This document shows positions 8,207-14,325 of a DNA stretch of 14,325 bases, one piece after another; positions within the stretch are counted from its first letter, which is position 1, and each line of letters begins with the position of its first letter. The stretch is from the NCBI GenBank assembly GCA_964058845.1, contig CAXKVR010000092.1, positions 1-14,325 of the forward strand. The letters run 5' to 3'. A program made the translations under genes and the position numbers. Below the pieces are notes generated by a model that worked only from the letters and a program-made list of their open reading frames with translations, ran no database searches and was not told where the DNA came from. Origin of the DNA: Carex sylvatica. Its lineage: Eukaryota; Streptophyta; Magnoliopsida; Poales; Cyperaceae.

Positions 8207-8667
8207 TTCGAATTACTTAGGCACATTATTAATTCACGAAGGTGATCCTTAATGACATATTAGGTTAGAAACCTCATAAAATCATACATGAATTTAAATA
8301 AATACCGAATAGATAGAATTAGCAAGGAATTATATACCGAATACCTCTAGATCTCCCTAACTCGAAAGCAACCTAAACTTTTATTTTCTCTTTACTTTAC
8401 TTTTATTGTTCGAAACATCCTCTTTTTGGGTATTGAACCCAACCTTTAGGATTTTTTTAGAACAACCCCCCATTTTCTTTACCTTATTTTAATAATATGA
8501 AATTAGTTAATAGAGTCAAGAACTAGTAATTATCCATATTCTCTGTGGATCGATACCTAAAATACTACATTGATAGGTTGTGCACTTGCAATCAACTATT
8601 CTTTGAGTATAAATATTTATAAATTTAAAAGTTAAACTAGTATAAAATCAAGCCTAAAACCTATACA

Positions 8668-8984
8668 CAAAATTCTCAACAAGAAGACGGTGGTAGAGGT
8701 GGTGCTCGGGCCAAGGAAGAAAGGAGAGAAGGGAGAGAGAAGCGGTTGAGAAGGAGATGGCGCAGGGTGAGACAGTGGCGGCGGTAGAGAAGCGGCAGCT
8801 AGGAAGAGAGAGAGGGAGAAGGAGGAACGGTGGTGGAGAAGAGAAAAAGAGAAGGAGAGAGTGAGAGTATAGGAAGAGGAAGGGATAAAAGAGAGAAATG
8901 TGGTGGAAAACGGGTAAATGTAGGGTTTGAAACAGTGTAACGAAACGACACGGGAATTCAAAGAGTCAAAAACCCTAAACGGGT
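8668..8984 (-). other. CT-rich leader-like tract, probably from the element B LTR
   Basis: Bases 8700-8890 are strongly purine-rich on the + strand and CT-rich on the minus strand. On the minus strand a Ser/Pro/Leu-rich ORF (8961-8632) spans it, as expected from CT-rich composition and not as evidence of a protein. CT-rich leaders follow the transcription start in the other LTRs here. In minus orientation this tract lies downstream of the repeat-rich segment at 9001-9153, so it fits the R region of element B's 3' LTR, cut by the LTR copy ending at 8667. Confidence 0.4.
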
Positions 8985-9000
8985 CCGTTATCGGGTCAGA

Positions 9001-9153
9001 TCCGTGTGCAGTTTAGGCTTAAACCGTGTGCGAGTTTGTTTCTGAATCTGAACCGTCTGTTGAGATGAAGGTCAATAGCACACGGTTCTTCGTTTATCTG
9101 TGTGCATTTTGGTGGGTAGCATGCAGTTCTTGGGTGATCTGCATGCGGTTCTC
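9001..9153. repeat. CCGTGTGCG / GCATGCGGTT dispersed repeats, candidate U3 of element B
   Basis: On the + strand, related words recur in both orientations: CCGTGTGCAGTTTA (9002), CCGTGTGCGAGTTT (9024), GCACACGGTTCTT (9079), GCATGCAGTTCTT (9119) and GCATGCGGTTCTC (9141). The same word family occurs at 10631-10805 inside element B's coding region. Upstream in minus orientation, TGAAAATTTACTAATTA from about 9228 resembles the LTR start of element A and may open this LTR; that boundary is weak. Confidence 0.6.
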
Positions 9154-9228
9154 ATGGTTTCCTTTTTGTGCTCCAGCTCTTCCTTTTCATTTGAAATTGA
9201 GTTTTTGGTTGTAATTAGTAAATTTTCA

Positions 9229-9354
9229 TGAGTTGTTGGACGTAGCTAAACTGAAAAATAAATTGCGAAAGAAAATGTCCTAAAAGAGAATTGTCCCTGG
9301 ATTACCTCCCAGGCAGCGCTTCTTTTAAGTCACTAGCTTGACTTAGTTCGAGGG
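9229..9354 (-). other. Short 3' non-coding segment of element B
   Basis: In minus orientation this follows the last coding-like codons and contains AAGAAGCGCTGCCTGGGAGG (9307-9326). From general knowledge, blocks of this kind are common after the coding part of Athila/Tat-type elements. At about 125 bp it is far shorter than the 1.3 kb region of element A, which suggests deletion or a different architecture. Confidence 0.45.
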
Positions 9355-10630
9355 CTATCTTATGCCAAGTGCCTTTGGTGGGATTCTCATGAGCCTAGAT
9401 GCATAGGTGTCCCTTTGGGGGCTGCATTTCAGATAGTAATTTACATGAGCTTTTTTCGCACTAGGTTCCTTATCATTCGCTATTGGATGTGATGGGTGTT
9501 TTACATAAGGGACTAGCCTCATAGGTTTGGTTTTCCCTTTTGTTGAAAATTTTCATTGGATAATAGAGAAGTCAGCCCTAAAGTTTAAGTCAGGAGGTTT
9601 GGGTTCAGGCTTGTCACTATGGATCATTTTTGTTTCAACATGAAGGTTCATCCTATGACAAGTTTCTAATGGCTGATCTAGTTTAGTTATCGGACTAGCT
9701 TTGATTGGTTCCGCCTTCTTGGGTATGCTAGAGTCGAACAATAATACTGAATTAATGTCTTCGTATTCGTCTTGCAAATAAGATTCTATGGTAGGCGAGA
9801 CCACGAGATGTCATAATATTGAAATGGGTCGTCAGGGTGCTCCTCTTCACTTGAGTAGTCTTTGATATCATCGTCCTCCTTTAGAAAGTTAAGGCCATAT
9901 GCTTGATCAGGATCAGTGGGGTAATTCATGGATCTTTTAATATCGAATTCAGCCTTTTCGTCTCCCATAGATAGAGATATTTTTCCATTCTTTACATCTA
10001 TCACGGCACTGCCTGTGGTGAGGAATGGTCATCCCAAGATGATAGGGATATTATCATCCTCTTTCATGTCGATTACCACGAAATCCACAGGGATTAATAG
10101 GTTCCCGACTCGGATAGAGACGTCAGTTAGTATTCCTTCATGATACTGGATAGAGCGATCTGCTAGTTGTAAAGTCATCTTTATTGGTGAGAGTTCTCCC
10201 ATGTTAAGTCTTTGGAAGACAGATTCGGGCATGAGGCTAACGCTTGCGCCTAGATCACAGAGTGCCCGCTTGATCATAGTCATTCCGATTACATAAGGTA
10301 TCGAGAAGAATCCTGGATCCTTGAGCTTTGGCGGTAGCTGGCTTTGAATCATGGCGCTACATTCCACGTTTAGCGATACCGATGCGCATTCCTGAAGCTT
10401 CTGTTTATTAGAGAGTAGTTCCTTTAGGAACTTGTGATACGAAGGGATGTTTGTAATAGCTTTTATGAAAGGAATGATAATACTTAGATCTCCTACCCTT
10501 TCGATAAATTTTGTGAATTGCTTCTCAAGTTTAGCTTTTATAACCCTCTGTGGAAATGGAAGGAGTGGCTGATAGGGAGGTTTGTCTTGCCGATTGGAGT
10601 CGATATGCGCAGATTTCTGCTAAACAAGGG

Positions 10631-10805
10631 GTGCGTGTGGTTCTTCATGCAGTTCAGGATGAACCGTGTGCTTGCTGGAATTACCTTCTTCAGAGCCAGC
10701 GTGCGGTTGTGCTTCATCCGTGTGCGACTGGGCATACAATTGAGGTTCATCGTGAGCGACTGGGTTGGGTCGCGTGCGATTTGGGCTAACCGTACACGGT
10801 TTAGT
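10631..10805. repeat. CCGTGTGCG-type repeats in the Gag-protease linker of element B
   Basis: On the + strand the words GTGCGTGTGGTTCTT (10631), CATGCAGTTCAGG (10646), GAACCGTGTGCTTG (10661), GCGTGCGGTTGT (10699), ATCCGTGTGCGACTGG (10716), GTCGCGTGCGATTTGG (10769) and AACCGTACACGGTTTA (10788) recur. The last is a palindrome around CCGTACACGG. The same family is found at 9001-9153. Confidence 0.7.
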
Positions 10806-12015
10806 CTGAGGCTGAGGGTTGACTCCTTGTAAGTTAGACATCCAACTGGGCATAGAAGGATCTTGATAGGTTGGTTTACTTCTAAGTCGATGTGCTACAG
10901 CTACACAAGCTTTTCTTGAATACTCTATAAAGTCGTCTGACAGTTGCCTAACTTGATTTTCTAGATTTGTAGTTGTGTTGTCTATTGCCTCGACGGAGGA
11001 AGCTATCTTCCTATTAACTCCTTCTTGTATTGTAATGAATTCATCTAACCTTTCATGGAGATAAGACTTACCTGACGGAGGTCTAGGATGATACTCTTGT
11101 TGATAGTGTTAATGAGGTTGCTGATAATACTGTTATTAGCTTCGCCTTATCATTGCGCCTATACGAAAAGTTCGGGTGATTCCTCAAACCTGGATGATAA
11201 GTGTTAGTGGGCAGATCATTAGATTTAAAAGAATAATTTATCATATTAACATATTTCATGTCAGTTTCTGTAAGGAAAAGGCATGGCATGTTAGGACGAT
11301 GGAATTCTTCACAGCTTTCGCATAGTCGCATGCTACAACATTAGGTCTAGGAAAATGCAGGGTAGTGAGCTTGGTGACCATGTTGCTTATGGTGTCAACC
11401 TTCAATGCGATCAGACCAAGTTGGCTCGCTTCCGATTTCTTTGCCTTTCTAGCATCATATGCATGATAAGAGTAATCTAGGCTTAAATATAAGCTATCGA
11501 TTATCCTTGTTGCTCCTTTGACACTCTGGTTGTTGAATGCTCTGCCTGCGGATATGTCCAGTAACTGCTTTAGATGAGGGAAGAGACCATCATAGAAGGA
11601 TTGTAGAACTAGCCATTTGCCAAGTCCATGGTGGGGACACTCTCGTAAGTGGTCCTTGTGGCACTCCCATGCATCATTCAGAGATTTCCCATCTTGTTGT
11701 TGAAAATTGGTGATTTTTGATTGATAGTCAGTGGTCATCTTCGGTGGAAAGTACTTGGCAAGGAAGGCAGTGGCGAGCTCGTCCCAGGTTGTGATTGACT
11801 CGGGATCTAGAGAGTCTAGCCATGCTTTCGGCCTTGGTCCAAGTGAGAAAAGGAATAGGCGGAGACGTATGTGGTCTTGCTCTACTCCTTCTTGTCGAAT
11901 GAAGTCACTGATGGTGAGGAAGTCAGAGATATGGATATGAGGGTTGTCTCCCGGTCGGCCTTCAAATCAGTTTCTTTGAACTTCATAGATGTATGAAGTC
12001 TTGAGTTTGGTTTGA

Positions 12016-12020
12016 GCATT
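12016..12020. repeat. Target-site duplication, left copy, of the solo LTR
   Basis: GCATT on the + strand, paired with GTATT at 14094-14098. Five bp is the usual duplication length for Ty3/gypsy integrase. The copies differ by one C/T transition. Confidence 0.75.
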
Positions 12021-12227
12021 TGTTGTGAAATTTAGGGATAATTATTTTGGTCTAATTCTTACACAAATGCTTTGAATTTATAAACCTAAAAATACAAAGT
12101 AGATTAAATTGCAAGCGCACAATCTATCATTGAAGTAATATAGGTATCGATCCAAAAACTAAGGCAATTGTAATTTTTACTTAAACTAAATCAAGACTAA
12201 ATAAATTGCAAGTAATTAGGGGGGGTT

Positions 12228-12235
12228 GTTGCAAG
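12228..12235. repeat. Target-site duplication, left copy, of the hAT-like MITE
   Basis: GTTGCAAG, paired with GTTGCATG at 12591-12598, one mismatch in 8. Eight bp is the duplication length of hAT transposases. Confidence 0.78.
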
Positions 12236-12590
12236 TAAGGGTGCAAACAGATCGAATACGGATCGGATAGTGGTAAAACCATATTCGTATCCATTTTTAT
12301 TTTTTGAATACGGATATAGATCATATATTAGACGGATACGGATACAGATTGGATATTAACCGGATATGGATACATATATCCGCTTTTTATAATAGTGAAT
12401 GACATAATTTTTTTCAAAATACATATTAAATTATATAATATATATCTACTATTTGGATACGGATAATTAAAATTCAAAACCATATTCGTATCCGTATCCA
12501 CATGAATATTCGGATATCAAATATCCGTATTAAATTTTCGGATACAGAGTCGGATACGATCGGGTAATATCCAACCCGTTTGCACCCCTA
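12236..12590. mobile_element. hAT-like MITE, 355 bp
   Basis: The terminal inverted repeats start TAAGGGTGCAAAC on the left and TAGGGGTGCAAAC on the right (reverse complement), and match at 18 of the first 23 bases, all five differences being transitions. The 8-bp flanking duplication supports hAT mobilisation. There is no ORF, so it is non-autonomous. The interior is built of recurring GGATA, GGATAC and CGGATA words on both strands around an AT-rich centre (about 12410-12460), so the whole element is close to self-complementary. TAGGGGTGCAAAC-type ends are common among plant hAT MITEs. Confidence 0.86.
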
Positions 12591-12598
12591 GTTGCATG
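12591..12598. repeat. Target-site duplication, right copy, of the hAT-like MITE
   Basis: GTTGCATG, partner of 12228-12235. Confidence 0.78.
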
Positions 12599-13500
12599 TA
12601 ACTAAATGTGGGTTCAATACCCAAAACAATTATTTTGTAACAAGAAACTAAATTAAATGTAAATAAAAAATGTGTTTTTGAATCAAGATAACGAGGTCTA
12701 CGAGCTTTTGGTCTACAATCACTTGGTCAATCTATTTACTTTTGGAGTTCTCTAAATTCATGTCATGTATTGATGGGAATTCCAACTAGGTTGGTCTATT
12801 TATAGTTCCTATAACTACCTTTCACAATTCATGATTCTATTGCTAATGTACCTCTTAATTAGGGCTCTCATTCATCTAATTGAGTTATTTAACATGAAGC
12901 ATATACTACTATTAGTCGGTATTGTATTTGGTTCTATAATTTCAGGAGTAGATCCGAATCCAGTCAACCTCATCTAAACCCTAAGATTATTTGTGTACAA
13001 TGAAAGTGTTTCTTCTTTATCATACACCCTTAATGCTAAAGTACTGTCACTACCCTGACAAGGTTCGATTATCAAAACACAAATCATGCATGACTCACAA
13101 ATATATAAAATAAAACTAAACATCAAGCCAAAATAATTATTATAAAGAAAAAACCCAAGTAAATAAACTAACACAAGTTCATGCTATAACCTAAGCCCTT
13201 AGAGAAGAAATTAGCCTCTCATGGGTGTAATAACAATGACATCCATGATAGAAAATAAGAAATCTATACAAGTAAAATAAAGAAAATAACAAGAGAAATA
13301 GAATACACAAATTCCCAAGTTATGCCTCAGTTCTTCCTTGCAAGCTCCTCGAGATCCGCCAAGTCCTTCAATCCTTCGCGCCTTTGATTCACTTGAGAGA
13401 TGAGATGGATGGAGAATATGATTAGAGTTTGATGGAGGAGAATGGTGGTAAAGGTGGCTTCCCTAAATGGGAGATGATCTTCCTCCTGCTGCCTCCCCTT

Positions 13501-13508
13501 CATTTATA
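13501..13508 (-). promoter_or_regulatory. TATA box of the solo LTR
   Basis: TATAAATG on the minus strand in the context AGCTATAAATGAAGG. Transcription would start about 30 bases further, near 13475, just before a G/C-richer leader. Activity is not shown. Confidence 0.55.
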
Positions 13509-13779
13509 GCTACTTTGTGACTTAGGGAAGAAGCAACCAATGATGAAAGATGAATCAATCAAGATCTCATGTGATATGATAATAGATATCAGCTGATGGC
13601 TCTCTAAAAAGGTTTCTGCGACTTGGACATTATAAATTCTAATTTATAAACTTTCTATAATTGTAGATCTCGTTGTTCTCTTTTCGACAAGCTTTTATTT
13701 GCCTAAAACGGAGTTCGTATGTCCAAGATATGGCCAAAATACGAAAAGATATCGAAAGCTAGAATTTCCACATTTGGAT

Positions 13780-13828
13780 TGTGCGGCCAAGAGTGGCCAC
13801 ATGGATTTCTGTGCTGTGAGCTGTGCGG
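13780..13828. repeat. GC-rich TGTGCGG words and imperfect hairpin in the solo LTR U3
   Basis: TGTGCGG occurs at 13780-13786 and 13822-13828. The first opens an imperfect inverted repeat to 13801, with GGCC/GGCC inner arms and TGT/ACA outer arms. It lies about 280 bp upstream of the TATA box, a position comparable to the hairpin array of element A. Confidence 0.5.
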
Positions 13829-14093
13829 TCTCTGACTAGGCTGTGAACTAAACTTCAAATGAGCATAACTCCTTGTCCGGAGCTCCATTTTCAGTGTTAT
13901 ACCACTTTTCAGAAAGCTTGCAAGAAAATCTATAATTTGTTCCATTTCCTGTAATTTAAATAGACTTCGGAAGTAACTTAATTCTTGATGTAATTCTAGA
14001 CTTTACTAAACTAAATTAATCTAAATGCATGGAAATTGGTTAAGTTATTGATACAAAATCCTAGGTAAAAGTATACCTAATTTACGCTCAGCA

Positions 14094-14098
14094 GTATT
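14094..14098. repeat. Target-site duplication, right copy, of the solo LTR
   Basis: GTATT, partner of GCATT at 12016-12020. Confidence 0.75.
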
Positions 14099-14257
14099 GG
14101 CGACTGGTATACGGATGCTACTTCGGTTGTGCTCCCCAGTTGGCATGAAATAGTCCTTGATAGGCCTAGTCTCTTCTTCATTGGCTTCCACTCGAGGTGG
14201 AACTCAGTTGTTGTGGTTTAGTGGCGTGTCCGGTGGAATTCCATCATGGGAAGACAT
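14099..14257 (-). pseudogene. N-terminal piece of element B Gag
   Basis: The minus-strand ATG at 14255-14257 opens MSSHDGIPPDTPLNHNN, then TGA at 14204-14206. The same frame continues VPPRVEANEEETRPIKDYFM and SSIRIPVA up to the solo LTR. The RPIKDYFMPT and SSIRIPVA stretches match the N-terminal Gag style of Athila/Tat-type plant elements. It is 53 codons long; the next Gag codon lies at 12020 beyond the inserted LTR, in the same frame. The start was chosen because the other upstream ATG (14268-14270), created by a 13-bp tandem duplication, leads into an early stop. Confidence 0.75.
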
Positions 14258-14271
14258 CATGGGAAGACATC
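14246..14271. repeat. 13-bp tandem duplication at the element B Gag start
   Basis: ATGGGAAGACATC is present twice in tandem on the + strand. It duplicates the Gag start codon (CAT on the + strand). Because 13 is not a multiple of three, translation from the upstream copy is out of frame. Confidence 0.85.
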
Positions 14272-14325
14272 TCGGAAGGATTGGGCAGAATTCCCTTAGA
14301 TGGGTCTTGCTTCCTTATGTACTTC
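14258..14325 (-). other. Leader upstream of element B Gag
   Basis: Only 68 bases are available before the window ends, 14 of them in the tandem duplication. No primer-binding site or further signal is seen. Confidence 0.4.

Larger units (their letters stand above)
7487..8667 (+). mobile_element. Second LTR copy, R-U5 part only
   Basis: From about 7490 the sequence aligns base for base with element A's LTR from about 4268 onward. The match is very close over 7650-7910 and looser toward the 3' end. It keeps GGATCGATACC (8547-8557), TGTGCACTTGCAATC (8579-8593) and a CTATACA ending near 8667. The homology starts within about 20 bases of the inferred transcription start and does not extend into U3. 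It is either a related LTR with an unrelated U3, or a fragment truncated at that point. The identity level is estimated by eye. Confidence 0.8.
9355..12020 (-). pseudogene. Element B Gag-protease polyprotein, main part, heavily decayed
   Basis: The minus-strand frame begins at 12020 with Gag sequence that joins the N-terminal piece at 14099-14257. Motifs in order: FEGRPGDNPHIHISDF (capsid, near 11960); LRLFLFSLGPRPKAWLDSL; TTWDELATAFLAKYFPP; CPHHGLGKWLVLQSFYDGL; a CCHC-like knuckle (C-x2-C-x3-H-x5-C, near 11325-11280); NHPNFSYR; a coiled coil near 11050-10920; a repeat-rich linker (10853-10622); then the protease with DLGASVSLMP, catalytic Asp codon at 10254-10256. Damage: TGA 11967-11969, frame changes near 11330 and 11100-11150 with stops, TAG 10620-10622, TGA 10029-10031 in the protease ILG-R-PFL motif, a frame change near 9805, TGA 9553-9555. 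Coding-like sequence continues (VNYYLKCSPQRD) to TAG at 9355-9357. No reverse transcriptase or integrase is visible. Confidence 0.86.
12021..14093 (-). mobile_element. Solo LTR inserted in element B Gag (2073 bp including a MITE)
   Basis: In minus orientation it opens TGCTGAGCGTAAATTA, close to element A's LTR start, and ends TTCACAACA. It carries the lineage U5 signatures as + strand ATTGCAAGCGCACA (12108-12121) and GGTATCGATCC (12143-12153), a GGGTATTGAACCC block near 12612, a TATA box at 13501-13508, and GC-rich U3 words near 13780. It is flanked by GCATT/GTATT. Removing it together with one duplication copy leaves the Gag codons on both sides in one frame, which fixes both borders. Only one LTR is present, so it fits the product of LTR-LTR recombination. 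Without the nested MITE it is about 1.7 kb. Confidence 0.87.

Noticed and set aside
3598..8667. The two LTR copies as the 5' and 3' LTRs of one element
   Set aside because: Their U3 regions are unrelated, while LTRs of one insertion are identical at birth. Element A's own frame and purine tract precede the first copy, making it a 3' LTR.
8632..8961. 109-codon Ser/Pro/Leu-rich minus-strand ORF
   Set aside because: It is what any CT-rich strand gives when translated, and it crosses the boundary of the LTR copy at 8667.
9026..9214. 62-codon + strand ORF with hydrophobic stretches
   Set aside because: It overlaps dispersed repeats shared with 10631-10805, has no partner and no recognisable motif.
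10518..10832. + strand ORFs opposite the Gag-protease linker
   Set aside because: The minus frame links Gag to protease through this region; the + ORFs are shadows helped by GC-rich repeats.
13040..13080. tRNA-like GGTTCGATTATC
   Set aside because: No cloverleaf arms around it; it lies in the conserved R-U5 part of the solo LTR.
12974..13174. 66-codon minus-strand ORF
   Set aside because: It lies in LTR R-U5 sequence, has no counterpart in the other LTRs and no recognisable motif.

Overview
The window looks like repeat-rich nuclear DNA of a flowering plant, probably a eudicot. It is AT-rich and has no bacterial-style gene order. Everything recognisable belongs to plant transposable elements, mostly the Ty3/gypsy lineage with a DLGAS-type protease (Athila/Tat-like, judged from Gag and protease motifs only). 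I see no intact host gene, rRNA, tRNA or CRISPR array.

Layout. (1) 1-5461, + strand: the 3' part of element A. It holds a Gag-protease frame (3-2288) broken by two in-frame TGA codons, a 1.3 kb AT-rich 3' non-coding region, a purine-rich tract, and one long terminal repeat (LTR, 3598-5461) that starts TG and ends CA. (2) 5462-7486: about 2 kb of unclear origin with a short + strand coding-like tail and two decayed antisense coding fragments. One of these has PHD-finger-like cysteine spacing. (3) 7487-8667, + strand: a second copy of the R-U5 half of an LTR related to the first, without the same U3. (4) 8668-9354: a CT-rich (minus strand) leader-like tract and a repeat-rich segment, probably the 3' end of element B. 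(5) 9355-12020 plus 14099-14257, minus strand: the heavily decayed Gag-protease frame of element B. (6) 12021-14093, minus strand: a solo LTR inserted in the Gag of element B, with a 5-bp target duplication. Removing it and one duplication copy leaves Gag in one frame. (7) 12236-12590: a 355-bp hAT-like MITE nested in that solo LTR, with an 8-bp target duplication.

How the parts relate. Elements A and B face each other tail to tail. Neither shows reverse transcriptase, RNase H or integrase after the protease. Element A looks like a Gag-protease-only element that would depend on a partner for replication. The three LTR copies share U5 signatures (GGATCGATACC, then GTGC[AG]CTTGCAATY-like) but differ in U3. 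Each U3, or U3-like region, carries its own GC-rich short inverted or dispersed repeats.

The most unusual observation is that these repeats are not confined to the LTR. Element A has the same AGTGCGG...CCGCACT hairpins inside the C-terminal part of its Gag-protease frame. Element B has related CCGTGTGCG-type repeats both in its Gag-protease linker and near its 3' end. A second point of interest is the 19-base motif GAAGGACGTAACTGTGAAG, present three times at the same spacing in both R-U5 copies.
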